Of a stretch of 64,000 nucleotides of DNA, positions 33,621-47,262 are shown one piece after another. The translations under genes were made by a program, and so were the position numbers. The stretch's first letter is position 1, and each line of letters starts with the position of its first letter. The notes below the pieces were generated by a model. That model worked only from the letters and a program-made list of their open reading frames with translations, made no database searches and was not told where the DNA came from. Origin of the DNA: Lucifuga dentata (taxonomy: Eukaryota > Chordata > Actinopteri > Ophidiiformes > Bythitidae); NCBI GenBank assembly GCA_014773175.1, contig VXCM01000326.1:62001-126000 (forward strand), read 5' to 3'.

Positions 33621-36600
33621 TGAAATTATATTTTTCCATCGAATTTAGCAATAAAGAAATACTTGTGCTTTTAGCGCAAAATCATTGAATTATCATTAGT
33701 ATACAGACTTTTAAAACTCGCAAATTTAAAAACTCAAAATAATGCCCTGATTGCCTTTTTTTTTTTTTNAAAAAAAAAAAAAAAAGGTCTAAAACTGCAG
33801 GTTTGAAAACCTTCAAAACATTGCCTTTGCAAATGTTTTATGAGGTAGGAAATGCATTTGATTTGTATATTTGTTTGACGGTAAAGATAAACACAGTTTG
33901 TTTTGATGAGAAAAACTGAAATGAACAAAATGGTGTTTGTTTACAAGAAAACCCCACAGGGTGCCTTTAAATGAGGTCTAGGCTGCGAGCTTTATTACGA
34001 GCTCTGGTTTTATGCTTGGAGCAGTTTGGCACTGATGCAGCTGATCCTGACAAACACAATTCATCACACAAACTAAACACATAGTATATGTCATTGCATA
34101 TGCTGGAATTGCACAAACTCGCTGAAACTGGTCAAACTCTATGTAGGCAGAGAAGACTCATTTGCAAACAACTACATTTTGGGATGATTTGAAAATGAGC
34201 AGTCGTGGTCACAGTGTAATTACAATGTAATTTTCTGTGCACAAACAAATGCTGAATAAAGCCTTAAAAGGAAGAAAATAGTGATAAACATAATGAGCAG
34301 AATTTAAGACTTTAACTGGTTCATCTGGTGCCAAAGTGAAAGTGAACACATTAAATCTGCAAAGGAAACCTAAATTCTCTGCTTTTGAGCTTTGCATTTT
34401 GAGAGATTGACAGTAAGATAAGAAACAAATATCAATGAACAAATATCAATGATTTCACAAATAAGAGTGGATCCAGAGAGCACATGGTCTTGGCCTCCTT
34501 CAAGGCCAAACAGTTCTCTGATTTCCTTTATTTTTGCCAAATGAAGATTTTTAATTCAAATTCATTGCACAGCAGTATTATGGACATCTGGATCTACTGT
34601 ATATTATTGTTCCAAATATGTTAAAACTGCATTATTCTGCTGGATTAGCAACATATTATTGGTGATAGTTGCATGTTTTCAGCCTTAAATGTGCAGAGCA
34701 ATCATGAAGCTGAATTCTATCCAAGCATATATTATGAGTTCTAACCCTCCAGAATGGATCAATATCTGGATCAGGCTAAATTGCATTATTGATCCATCAT
34801 AGGATACATATGCACCTACCAACAGCACACACATTGCCAAACGCGTGCACGGTATACCTGACTCATGTGGATTTGGTTCCATTAACGTGGATTTTTAACA
34901 ATATTCAAATTTCCTTCAATCCACAAATGGATGATTTATGGCGGCTATTCAGCACATTCAGGCAAAATTTCCTGATAGATGCCATTATTACCACCCCATT
35001 AGAGTCTGTGAGCTGTGGGCATGACAGGCTGAGAGATAAAGACGCTAAATGCACTACTGTATGGGGGCGAAAACTCAAATTCGACACAGGAAAGTGGAAG
35101 TGCAGCACGTAAATGATTCAGATACACTATGAAAAACTCCATCATACATTATTGGCTGAAGCGAACTTAAAATACCTCAACATCTTGACAAATGTTTATG
35201 GGTTCTACTAACAAGTTGCAAACTGGACAGGAGTACAATTTGACAGCCACAGCACATTTTGTATAATATATATCCCACAGCACATATGGAGAAATGGGGG
35301 GAGTGCATGTTACAAAGACATTACAAAGGTTAGAAAAAGTATACTCCTAAATGATCATTTTTATAGTATCAGAACATGAAATAAGAGGTTTGCATGTCAA
35401 GGAAATACCGCATGTAGATGACAATAAGTACCATATGAGATGAATGACTGTGATATTTGTTTTTAATGCCACATGGAAAATTGACCGTTCAACAATCTCA
35501 CTTTCTCACTGTGATGTTTCACAGGTTGTTGCCTGCTGTCAAGTGGGAATTAGAGGACAGAAAACTGCATTCATTTAGGAAGCAGATGGGACTGGATGAG
35601 ATGTGATGAGCAGGTTGTGGGTGTAGAGGAGGGATGTGGAAATCACTGTGAAATATCTGCTCAGTTGGGAAATGTCTATAAAAGATGAAGAATAAAAGTG
35701 AAAACACCACCAAAAACCAACTGCATGCAGTAACAATATCTGGCTGTATTATATAACTGAGCAAAACTGTCTGCATCAACACTTTATGGTAATAATACAC
35801 TAACCTACATGTCATCAACCATCATTAACTTTCACCATGATGTTTTCACCATGATGTTTGAATCTGTCTATTGAGCATCAATAGACAGATTCTGTCTATT
35901 GAGCATCAGGAAATGAGCGACGATCAGGCCATCTGCAATATTACATCAAGAATTATATACAATGTTTTACCCAGTTACAGTGGTAGTAAAATCAGATTTT
36001 AACTGTACTTTTTTTTTTTTTACTAAACCTATACACTCTGTGATGCATAATTCTCAAACTAGAAACAAACAGACATAAGTACCTAACACCAGCGGATATG
36101 TTGCTCATAAATACTTGCCAATACCCACACGCACACACTGGTATACCCTGTACTCACATATAAACAGCATGTATACACTCAAACTCATTAGCATAACAAC
36201 TATCTGTGTTTTAGCTGCATTTTATTATCCACAGATACAAGTCCATCGCCACCCCAGAAAAGAAAGACTAATTTTTAACACTAAACAGATACGGATGTAA
36301 TTGGATTACAGGCAATATAGAAATTAAATGATATGTAATATTGCTCTTGCAAACTCTGCAATAACAGGTGATCTTATGTCAAAATGCAAAATGGATATAA
36401 TTCAGTTTTAGTCATAATCTGTGTCAGACTGTATGATATCAAGTTTGATGTATGTCAAATTGTACAATGAATGTCTGGTACAACAACGAAAAAACTATGC
36501 AGTTATAAAAGCATCATTAACTCATCATCAATCTGTGCCAGTTTATAAACAAGGGTATGGCAGGAGTCAACTTGTCAGATTTTGGTCCTAAAATTCTGAC

Positions 36601-37635
36601 AACGGTCGTAATTTTTGCGTGACGATGTGCCTTATGAATAGTTTCCCTGAAATGTAAATAAGGAAATACCATAGTAACACCTCTGTCAAGGCAAATGCTA
36701 AAAGATGAGAGTAACAGGTGTTTTAAGAATGAGGGAATATGATTGTGTGATGATAGTTGCCATTATCTGACACCGTGCTTTATGACTCCCACCCATGTTG
36801 TCTTTGATACGAGCGTTTTTCTTCAGTCCATTCAGTCTCCTTGCTGAAAATTGTTCTCTCTGTGCCCTTTGTTGACTAGCTGATTTCTCTCCTATAGGAA
36901 CACAGACTGATGGGATCAGTTCTGTGCCAGGCTAGGAAAGTGTGTGTGCCAGGTCTGCCTGGCAAGGCAGCAAAGGAGAGGCAGGCCTGCTGGTCAGGCA
37001 TGACATGATATGAAGAGGGAACAGCCTGATTCATAATGATCAATGGGTTGTAGAAAAGACATCAATATATGCAGGGCTCTGCAGAATGAATGTAACCACA
37101 ATATTAATGTCTGCCAAGTCACACAAAATCTGAGATGATGCACCACCATGATCTGCAGCCTAAAATTCATCACATTTAATCTCTATGTTCTCACCCTGAG
37201 TTATGGATAAGGCCAGCAGTGATTGTGCTACTGCATTATGCTGCACAGACCCACAGAACTCAGGAAATTGAATGTGTTCGGACAAAGAGGGAGAGAACAC
37301 GTGAAGAAATAGAGCTAGAATATTTTTTTTTACTTAAAAGAAAATTTTTCACAGTTGTACCAAATAGACCATAATGGACCCCTTATGGACCATCATTAGG
37401 TCATTTATGATAATTTAACATAGACTATTTCAGCATGAATCGAAGTTACAACTATTAAAGTGAGTGAAGGTATCACATTGACTGCATTTCCTGGGTGGTG
37501 CAGAGGAAAAAAGCACAAACCCAACAGCACAGAGAGAGGGTTCTGGCAGCTCTGGCAGCAGAGCTGGTTCTTTTTGAATACAAATGGATCATGTCCTTGA
37601 ACAAAATGTTACCAAAAAAAAAAAAAGGNAAAAAA
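33621..37635. other. Non-coding stretch with a small palindrome
   Basis: No gene was recognised. A T-run/N/A-run lies at 33769. A tandem AACAAATATCAATG pair lies near 34437-34450. Complex unique sequence at 34730-35110 is open in frames on both strands, but the translations do not resemble protein. A 33-bp perfect hairpin lies at 35860-35892. Confidence 0.45.
35860..35892. repeat. Perfect 15-bp stem hairpin
   Basis: GAATCTGTCTATTGA, a 3-base loop GCA, then TCAATAGACAGATTC. A second copy of part of the left arm (TGTCTATTGAGCATCAGG) follows directly. Confidence 0.9.
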
Positions 37636-37793
37636 GGTGTCCAGGGCTTACCCTGCCTCTCCCCCAGTGACCACACTGGGATATACAATATGCTTGATGA
37701 TATGATTATGATACTGTATATGCTCCAGTCCCCTGCAACCCTGATTAAGATCTGACTAAGATAAATGGGTAAAGAGGATGGATGGATGGATGA
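37636..37793 (+). mobile_element. LINE 3' tail (L2-like), plus strand
   Basis: Diverged sequence of the teleost L2-type 3' end: CCCTGCCTCTCCCCCAGTGA, then GCTCCAGTCCCCTGCAACCC, then AGATAAATGGGTA, ending in a GGAT tetranucleotide run. Only the 3' end is present, as expected for 5'-truncated LINE or LINE-tailed SINE copies. An N join lies just upstream at 37629. Confidence 0.7.
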
Positions 37794-38199
37794 ATTGGAT
37801 TTTCCCAGATCTATTTTTGACCACATTCATGTTTGGTAATAAACCTAAAATTTATCAGATATCTGCCAATGTGGCTGTGATACACAGATTGGAATTTCCT
37901 AGTCATTCCGACTCTGACGTCTGTTGAATGGCAGCGATTCTTGCAGCACATGAGCTACAACAACTGCTCTAATCCCTCTTCTCCACCTTAAAATATTATT
38001 AAGTCATTGTGGACTTTTAAAGATGCTCCAGAAAACAATAGCTTGTGTACTATATAATGTATAATATATACATACTGTTAAATTCTATGTTTGTTTGTTT
38101 GTTTGTTTTTTTGCATTTACAATATAACATTGCTTTAACATTAAATTATAGTTTTTGATTTCTGTACTGTGACTATGAAAATGTACTGCAACTTAAACT

Positions 38200-38346
38200 G
38201 TGTTATTTTGCCTATTTTTCTTTATTTAATCTCATTTCATTGTTTTATTTTATGTTCCATCTCATTGCCTCATATTGTTTGATGCATTTTTATGCTTATG
38301 TGCAGTACTTTGAATTGCCTTTGTGTTTGAAAGGTGCTATAAAATA
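38200..38346 (+). mobile_element. Retroelement 3' tail, plus strand
   Basis: TGCAGTACTTTGAATTGCC, then TTTGAAAGGTGCTATAAAAT, resembles the common fish LINE tail that ends in GCTATATAAATAAA. The upstream boundary is not clear. Confidence 0.5.
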
Positions 38347-41300
38347 ACCTTTGTCACCTACAAGAGCAGGAGGAGGAGGAAAATGAGAAGCATGCAATTG
38401 TCGCACACACACTTGTATTTTTGAAGGTACAAATGGCAGCAGTACAAAATTTGTCTTACAATGTACTTCAAAGGGTACAGACCAGACTAGGTACTTATGA
38501 GAGTGAAAGAAGAGAACATTCTACAAAACTGACTAATGACTCATCATTAACAGAAAAAAGGAGAACAGTGAGAAACTCAGAAAAAGGACTGAGAGAGAGT
38601 ACTGATGAAGGAGGGTACAACACACACACACACACACAGTGAACACTGAATACTTCTTTGAAAGCAGCTTAGACATCAACTGGGTTGCAGAGAGCTTTTC
38701 TCAGTTAGGAAGATATGAATTCATTGACCTGGTGAAGAAGGTAATTCTAAATGATTTCTAATGCAAAGTGTGTGAGTGTGAAATCTTTGTGGAATATGCA
38801 ATTTTAAGAGAATATATGATGCTATTTTTTTTAGGGCACATCACTTTCTTTGTTTCTACTGTTTGGTCCTGCATCTGCAGTTTCAACAAGTAGACGCAGT
38901 ATGATTTAAGTAAACCTGTACGTTCCATTAAATCAGGCACATTTGAATCGTCGATTCTTAGCAGCTTATACTCACACAGCACTGCTCAACTGACCTGTCA
39001 CAATGCTCACACTTACAAATCATATGTACAGTGTTTCTCTATTTTAAATTGACGAATACCAGTAATCGACAATTACCAATAAAGCTTTATTTTAGATTTC
39101 ACATCTTCATTATGAATTTTGTAGATATAGTTTGGTCATTTAATTGAACTTCAAACAACATCCAATCAGGCTGAAATTCATTCTGACTCTGAGAATTAGT
39201 TGTAGACTTCCAAATTGAGATGCCTGTCAGATGACAAGGACATATAGTGGAAAATGTGTTTCCAACAAAGATCAATCTTCATTCTAATCTCATGAACTGA
39301 TCCCCTGCTATGTAATCAGTGGTTGGAATGGAAATTAATATATTATACATAACATATTTGGCTAAGTCAGACTGGATATGATGTTCTCAAGAAGTTACAC
39401 CAGTACAGAAGAATAAACATCAATGGCAATTCATCATAATCCACATATAAACATTAATTTGATGAGGTTTATCATTTTAATGAGGGAGAAACTGTGAAGA
39501 GGCTTTAGAACTAAATCCATGTGTGAAGGAACATCCTGTTCAAGGTTCTCCCTATTGAAAATGATAAAATTCAAAACACGGCCAACAATATGAATTAGAT
39601 TATGACACATAAAGCTCAAAGATAAAACAAGATTTGAAAATTTTTCCTCTGCTGTGACCAAAAAGGTTTGGAAAGTGTGTTTTGCTTTCCAGTCCTGTTA
39701 ATCTCATCTGGTCAAGGAATTTTAACCAGCAGCTATCCTATGAATTAGCCTGGTAATCCCACCATTACTATTCCTGGAGAATCAAGGCGGCTAAGACTTG
39801 ATAACATAATGTCTTATGTCTATTCCTGCTGTTTTTCTCTCAGTAGACTGCAGGTAATAGAATAAGAGAAAGATGAAAAAGGAGAAGGGTTAGATCAAAG
39901 GATATATTAGCCACATTATCTTAAAAGATGCCAGGCAATATCAACGCGATCATTTCTTTCCCAGAATTGTGCTGATTAAAGCAACTAAGTTGATTTTTTT
40001 TTTTATAGCCCATCTGTGTTTTATAGCCCATTTCTTTAATGTAAATTAAAGAAACACACAATGCAGGATTCTGAAAAAAAAAAAAATGAAAAGACCTTAT
40101 CTTTTACATGAAAAATTTCCCATCTGGNGCAGGATTCTGAAAAAAAAAAAAATGAAAAGACCTTATCTTTTACATGAAAAATTTCCCATCTGGAGCCAAG
40201 AATTAAACGTCATGGTCTTGGTACCTTCAAGCAAAATACTGCCAAACAGCTGTGATGGGTCCTATTTAAAGCTCTCCTCATCGGTCCAAGCAGGGCACAG
40301 GGCAGTGACAATGATATGGCTGATGGAGATGTGAAGCCTTGTCCTAGTTTGAATGACAGAAGATGGAGGTTAGTCTGTCTGGGGAGTCTGGTGGAGAAGA
40401 GACGGAGAGAAAGAGAAAGAGACAAGGTCCAACAGGACACATGAGAGCAGCTCCAGCCCTCTGGCTTTAGCAGAAGACATAATGCTGGGAGGAAGGACAG
40501 CTGTCCAGCTTTGGATCAGATATAGGAGAACGTGGACAGGAGCAAGGACTGGACGCTGAGGGGACACACATCTTCCCTCTAGCTGACCAAGAGAACAAAC
40601 ACTGACTTCATAGCATCAGAAAGTTCACATCATGCGAGATGTAACCTTCATTTAAACTGAAGCCGCAGGGTGCTGGCCTACATAAGATGAATTCTAATGC
40701 AAACTACGCCGCCATCTTTACAGGGAATTCAAGTCCAAACTGCAAACACAAGACAACACCTGAGGAAAATGTCATCACTTTTAATAAGCACTGAGCTGTG
40801 TGATCTTCAAACCTCCAAACACTTCAAACCTCTAATTCAGCCTGTTAGCTAAACAAGACCTGTTCCACTTGAATGTGTGTCCTTCAGAAAGTTCCATTTG
40901 GAGGTTTTGCTAAATGCGAGAGGAATGATTATGGGTCTGAAAGGAACAAAAAGGCACTTCACAGTCATTTCTACTGATAAACAGGAGAAAAACACTCACC
41001 AGAAAGCCTGTTCACCTCATTCTGACAAATATCAGTTTCAGTTTCAGCACCAATCTCATAAAGAAATTGACTGTAATGCTGCTGTGACTGAAATGGATTC
41101 AATGGCAACACAAAATTGCTCATCCTTTAAAATGACAGGAAAATTACTAACAGTGCTGAGAAATTTCAGACCCAAAATCACTTTGGTTTGTTTGCCAGGG
41201 TCAAATTTTACCATTTTATATGCACACAGTGTGAACTACAACTCAGATGTGTTTTTGTTTAAAAATGAACAGTTCATTTGCAAAAACAGATCTCAGGTTT

Positions 41301-41716
41301 TATACATTTTTACAGGCATAATTGTTATGGTGCATTACTTAAATCAATATTCCTTGTATTTATTTTGTTAGTTATTTTCACACAACCCTGTTTTGATTAA
41401 TGATAATGAAAAACAATTATACTTACAATTTTGTAAAAAAAAAAAAAAAAAAANAAAAAAAAAAAAAAAAAGAAGATATCTGGTTTTTGCAAATGAACTC
41501 TTCAAATATCATATATTAGACAGTCACACAGATCACATACAGATTCAGTTTTGTCGTACACAATCACATACAAAGATTCACACATGCCCACAAATCATGA
41601 CATTTAGTCAGCTGAAGACCAGTATTACTAGATTTCAGATTTTTACCTAAATCATCATTTAACAGACAAATAGGAAATGGACCAAACACAAATGTACTCT
41701 TGAGCAAGGCATATAA

Positions 41717-41747
<31 letters not shown>

Positions 41748-41784
41748 CATTTAGTATTTCACAGTTCTAATTCTTAAAACAGCA
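38347..41784. other. Non-coding stretch
   Basis: No gene was recognised. A 65-base duplication flanks N at 40128 (40063-40193; probable join artefact). A 164-codon open frame at 40877-41371 starts with GTG and has no recognisable domain. An A-run with N lies at 41454. A GT array lies at 41719-41744. Confidence 0.45.
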
Positions 41785-42562
41785 TTCATAAGCAGTGGCG
41801 AATTTGGCATGAAAATTTTGGTGGGGCCACACAATATTTATACAAGAAAATGTGATGATTAAATCAAAACATACTAGTAGCTACATATATATATTAGGTT
41901 ACTTTGAACCATACTCACAAAAGAGAGGGGGAAAACACTGTGATTGCTGTGAGCATTAAATAGCCTAGTCACAACCCAAACACCACCAACGTGAGGACAA
42001 CAAAACGCAAAGCAAAACTCATGCAGTGAACGGCGCACTGCTCTTACAGGTAACATACCTGTTTTCTTGTCTGTCGGTTGTGTTGTTCAGTGCCACGTCT
42101 GTACGCAGTCAAGCTGAGAGGCAGCGTTCGTTGTTCCCAGTAAGCCCAACTTAATGGCACTATCCACATGCGATGCACAACTCTCCTGTTCTGCCAGCCT
42201 TTCTGAAAGATGCTTTAAAAGAAGAGACGTAAAGCAGAACGGGGCTTTTTTTTTTTTTTTTTTTTTNTTTTTTTTTTTTTTTTTTTGTTATGCTAGCAGT
42301 TAGCCAAGTTTTCCTTTTGAACCATTCCTGGTTGAATGTTCTGTTTTTAGCTTTTCCTTCTTGCGAAATGATAAAGCCATCTGGTCGATGCGGTCCCAAA
42401 AGTTTTATTTCCAATTTTTGCTCAAGGGGTAGAGTACTAAATCGTACTGCAGTTAAATAATCCACACAATTCATGATTACTGCTGTACCGTTAACGCAAG
42501 TTCAAATATAATATCAGCCACTCTTTTGCTAGCGAGCAAGATGTGTGTGCGCTTGCGCCAAT

Positions 42563-42697
42563 CAAATCAACCAATGGGATGCTTCTATGGCTGCCAGGCC
42601 CCACTGACGAAACTGAAGGTTCGCGTTGANCAAATCAACCAATGGGATGCTTCTATGGCTGCCAGGCCCCACTGACGAAACTGAAGGTTCGCGTTGA
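42563..42697. repeat. 67-bp direct duplication around N at 42630 (probable join artefact)
   Basis: Bases 42563-42629 recur at 42631-42697, inside the hAT-type element. Confidence 0.75.
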
Positions 42698-42972
42698 ACA
42701 CGCGCATGCACGCGCACATGGTTTGTTCAGAACACTGCAAGAGCAGCAGCCAGCTCTGCCATGCCCCACAAAGCGGAAATAGGCAAGCTGCATCATTTCA
42801 GGTGCAAAGACAAATTACACACTTCACAAATCAGTATTTTTCTGGAGATTAAAATTGCAATCAGAAAGTATTACGAAAAATTGCAAAAATATTATGATGT
42901 AGAAAAAGTTGAGTTTGCTACAACACATTATTGTTTCTGATAGAGAAAAGCGTATAACTGCTTATGTACAAC

Positions 42973-42987
42973 AGCGCTCTCTGGTGG
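42973..42987 (-). promoter_or_regulatory. CTCF-like motif in the transposon right end (minus orientation)
   Basis: On the minus strand this reads CCACCAGAGAGCGCT, one or two bases from the CTCF core. It lies about 40 bases inside the right end of the hAT-type element. Confidence 0.3.
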
Positions 42988-43033
42988 GGCCATGCCCCAC
43001 TGGCCCCAATGCAAAAACGCCACTATTCATAAG

Positions 43034-43940
43034 TCATAAGCATTGTAAGTCATATTCTGAACCTCTTACAGGTTTTTCACATGATCCATCTAAATCCATG
43101 TAGCTGTCTTTCAGATAATGAATCTCTGATCAACTTAATATTCATTTTAACAACTTGTAGAGTGTCGTGTAGCATTCCATTCTAGCAATGCTAACCAAAG
43201 CAGCAAAAAGTAAAGAAACACCCTAAACATTACCCAGATTTATCACCATGGCTGTTTCTTCCTTCCTTCCCCTTCATCTTTTTTAAAATTATTTTTCCAA
43301 AATGAAATGTATGGTTATACAGGTTTCGATGTAAGTCTACAAGTCTCTCTTCCTTCTTGTTTTTGTTCTCCTGGGTGGCCCCTGAGGGAGACTTGTGAGG
43401 TAAATAGGTGGACTGTCCAGTACATCATCTCAAAAAAATAAAAATAAATAAATAAATAAGACGTGTACGTCCGTCAGCACTTGGTCAAAGCATTAATGTC
43501 AAGCATTTGACAGACGAGAGCTATGTGAACATGCTGTATTAAAGTGGAAAGGATGTGATTTACTGCTTGACACACTGATATGATGTGTGAGGTTTGATCA
43601 CAGCGTATGCCTGCTTAGTGCAGAGGGCATTATTTTAAAGGACCATGTCACTATTTTTCTCTCCTGAAAGAATCTGTCTTTCTTTTAGTTGACCTGTTAT
43701 CTTAACACATTCATCATATAGCACAGTCTTCCTAGACACACACACATACACACACGTTTAATGATCCCCTTCAGCATGCCAGATCAATTTTGAAGCCAGG
43801 AAAATTTTGCCAATACAGATAATTCTGCTCCTTTTTATTTCTTTGACTTTGCATAGTAATGTCTGCATCAGGCTGCATCACACAGTTTCATGAAATGAGG
43901 TTTCCGCATGATTTCACATGTTATTAGTTAGTGAGTGAGT

Positions 43941-43980
<40 letters not shown>

Positions 43981-44430
43981 TCATTACATAGAGAATATAT
44001 AAAAACTTCAGGTTGCAAGTTTTTGCTTTAAAAACTTTTGGTATGTTTCATTGTCTAGTTTTGACACATACTTCATGATACCAGAGTATTTTATTATTTA
44101 CCAATAAAATACTCTGCTGTAAACTGTTGTTGCTGCAGTATAATATTAAAATACATTATGTATCTGATATATATTATCCTCTTACACTCACTTGTCAAAC
44201 TAAATCATAACCACATTACATTTATTAACTTAGAAAGCCTTGTCAGAAATATAAATCAGTGTCAGGTGATGTAATTTACAGATACACAAAGGGAACACAT
44301 ACACACACACACACACACACACCATCATCATCACCATGATCACCATCAGGTTGTCAGATGATGGAAGAACTCATGTGGAGCAACAGAACCGCTTAAAACG
44401 AAAACAAATACAGTGAAGATTACATCTCAA

Positions 44431-44477
<47 letters not shown>

Positions 44478-45284
44478 GCTTGTTCTTATATGCAGCTGTG
44501 CGAAACTGATTCAGTGTTGCCAGAGCCAAGAGAGACAGCAGAATGCTGTTCTGTGTGTGTGTCTAAGAACATGTCAAACATTCCACTCGTGATACATCCT
44601 CGGTTTGATCACTGCTTTGTTTCATTTGCCTGCGGTTGCGGCTGTAACTTGTGTGATGTGACATGAAGGTCTACAATTACAAATCAGATTATAACAACAT
44701 AAATGCGGCAGAAATAAGCACAGATGTTTACAGCATGTTAACGGAGCTCATTTAAGCACCAAGCAGGTTAAATCTGATTTATTTATTTAAATGTTTATTT
44801 GGGTAGGGACGGATGCAGATACACAGGTTATTTATTTCACTAAACTAATGCTGCATATCATAGCATTTTTAGCCAAAGCTAGTTTGCAAACCTTGTCCCG
44901 AGTTGGGCTTTTATGAGATACATAATCCACATTACAATACAACATTAAAATGATTATAAAAAAAAAATACATACTCACACAATTGAGCCTGGTAAACAAT
45001 AAAACAAATGCATAAACTGCAACATAATATTAATATATAATACAAATACTTATACACTCTCTATCATTAAAACATGCTAAAATACCCTCTTACCCTTCGT
45101 AAAACTGGTCTTCTCTCTGTCTCACACAACTAACTGTCATAAAGTCGACATTTAGATCCTACACAATCAGAAACAAAAAAGTTACAGGCAGAAAGCAAAG
45201 TCTCTGCACACATAGAAACTGGTACAGACATAATCACACACCAATATGATTGACCAGAACACATTTTAGGAAACGTTTATGCTA
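43034..45284. other. Non-coding stretch with CA and GA microsatellites
   Basis: No gene was seen. AAAT-type repeats lie near 43440-43458, a GA array at 43944-43977, and CA arrays at 44299-44323 and 44431-44478. The rest is A+T-rich unique sequence. Confidence 0.55.
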
Positions 45285-45858
45285 TTTAAAGGATCATACC
45301 AGCCATTTTGCATGTTTGAGCCTAATATATTCAATATCATACATGTTACGTTGCTGCTTTCCCAAAGGATAAAACTCTATTTTCCTAATATTTTGCAAAA
45401 TCTCTTAATCTCTCAAAATCAAATATTCATGTGATACAACCACCTTAAAAATCAACGTTTCGCCTGTTAATAGTTACGCAGCCTTATGAGCCATGTTCAT
45501 TTCAATTTTTCGATAAATGCAGGTCTTCTTTTGGGACTATATTCCCTGGAGAAAACGTACATTCACTCCACGCTTTTTATTACGCTTAAACACTAAAATT
45601 ACGTAACTTCGAAAAAAAACCCTGAATACACGTGTTGTTCACAATGATGGATTATATCTCAAGAATGTTTCAAGTATCAACAAGTTGATTTTAATAGCAT
45701 ACCAGAATGAACTGAAGTCTGGAAGGTAGGGAAAAAAAATAATAATAATTCACCGTTCCAGTAGTATGCTTTGGGAAATAATTGTCGGTAATGTTACATG
45801 TATGAAAATTGAATATATTAGGCTCAAACATGTAAAATGGCCGGTATGGTCCTTTAAG
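45285..45858 (-). mobile_element. Palindromic-end MITE family, copy 4 (full length)
   Basis: The ends TTTAAAGGATCATACCAGCC and GGCCGGTATGGTCCTTTAA are inverted repeats, with TTTTGCATGTTTGAGCC mirrored by GGCTCAAACATGTAAAAT. The block GAATGAACTGAAGTCTGGAA near the right is the reverse complement of a block near the left of copies 2 and 3, so this copy is inverted relative to them. There is no coding frame. Confidence 0.8.
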
Positions 45859-47262
45859 AGGTGAATCTTGCTCAGATCACCTTTGATGCATATTTAATAA
45901 GCTTCCAAATTGTTTAAAATTTTGAAACAATAAAAGCCTAAATGTTACTGCTGTTGGTAATCATGCACCAGAAACACCTCAGGACACACCATGTTGTGTA
46001 TCTCAAATTTATATTGGAGCATAGGTATGTTTATTTGACATCATCTTACTTACTCTAAGCACCATTTGAATTTGTTAACTGAGTTTTTCCTTTGTTGGGT
46101 TAATAAAATCCTTATTTTTTTCACCATACCTGTAACTCCTCTGCTCGTTCCCTTACAGTCATCATCAGCAGAATATGCACTCATTTTATAAACCAAGGAA
46201 AGAATGGTGCAGGTAACAACATTCTCCTTTGGAACATTTTAAACACTGTAGAGCCTCACTTTTTGATTACTATTATAGCATGTATAATGGGGAAAAAAAC
46301 AAAAAAATAAAAAAACAAGAAAATGTCAAACAGAATATGCAGTGGTTTTTCCTCCAGCACTGACAGGATAAAGCAGCAGTGACCCCATCATCCTGTAATG
46401 ATGTTTCCTTTCAAAAACTCCTTTCATCTATTTATTTCTCACCCTTGTATTTCTCTCTGTCTGCTTTTATTTCATCCAGACATTGTTACTCTTTGATGTC
46501 TTCAAATTTCTACAAATAAAAGAAAGGCTGTGGTCTTTTTGAAATGGCTTGTCTGAAAAATTTTTGACCTAGTTGTTGATATTCAGTAAATATATTTACA
46601 TAGTGCAGAATGTAACAACAAAGAGAATCTATACATCTATCACATCTATCTATCACCATATATATCTTCACCAAGTGCGAATATTTTGCATATTAATATT
46701 TTTCAAACTGACGCTGTGTTAATGGAGTCTTTCGCAATAACATTGGAGTTTTGCTTGATGAAACTACATCATTTATTTTTTTGGATGAAGCTTGATTTTT
46801 CCAACTTTTCTCCTGCCAGTACACATTAAGAACACCTATCAAAGTGTTGTTTGCTGGTAATGTCACAACATTCAACACTTAGTTTTTGGGTCACAGAATG
46901 CTGTCCTGTATAAACAGACAAAATAAATTATAAAGACAATGAGTATAAAGACAACGTGTGGAAGAGGATAGCTTGAACAGCTTCATTTTGACAACAGTCT
47001 TAATGAATATCTACCTACATACATCCTGAAGTATGCCCAAAAGCAGCCGCAATAAAGCTTTAATTACTGTATCAAACATTGAAATTCTCCATCCTCTTTC
47101 CTCCTCTTTAGTATCTGATGAATCTTGACTTTTTTCCTCCTGACCAGGTCATCATCACTTGATGTCGATTCCATTTTATTCGTTGTGCATTTTTTGGGGT
47201 GAACCTATGCAAATATTAGCAACAATCATATTGTGTTGGTGTAAATCTGTTTACTGCCACAC
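45859..47262. other. Non-coding stretch
   Basis: No gene, transposon end or strong low-complexity run was seen, apart from A-rich patches near 46290-46320. Confidence 0.5.

Larger units (their letters stand above)
41793..43025. mobile_element. Non-autonomous hAT-type element, ~1.2 kb
   Basis: A perfect 8-bp target duplication TTCATAAG lies at 41785-41792 and 43026-43033. The left end CAGTGGCGAATTTGGCAT and the reverse complement of the right end (TAGTGGCGTTTTTGCATT) form a TIR. GTGGGGCCA/TGGCCCCA-type motifs follow on both sides. CAGTGGCG ends with 8-bp duplications are typical of hAT superfamily elements. No transposase frame remains. The N joins at 42267 (T-run) and 42630 (67-base false duplication) lie inside, so the true element is shorter. 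Confidence 0.85.

Noticed and set aside
36870..37010. Acceptor-like TTTCTCTCCTATAG with a short open frame (plus strand)
   Set aside because: No good donor and no recognisable peptide. Isolated acceptor-like sites are expected by chance.
40877..41371. 164-codon open frame on the plus strand
   Set aside because: It starts at GTG, shows no recognisable domain or protein-like composition, and has no splice or promoter context. It is plausible as chance in a 64 kb window.
42030..42065. TCTTACAG followed by GTAACA, a possible plus-strand recursive site
   Set aside because: The pyrimidine tract is weak, the donor is poor, and the site lies inside a hAT-type element.
42160..42474. 104-codon minus frame containing a lysine run
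   Set aside because: It crosses the N at 42267 within a homopolymer inside a transposon, so it is an assembly and repeat artefact.
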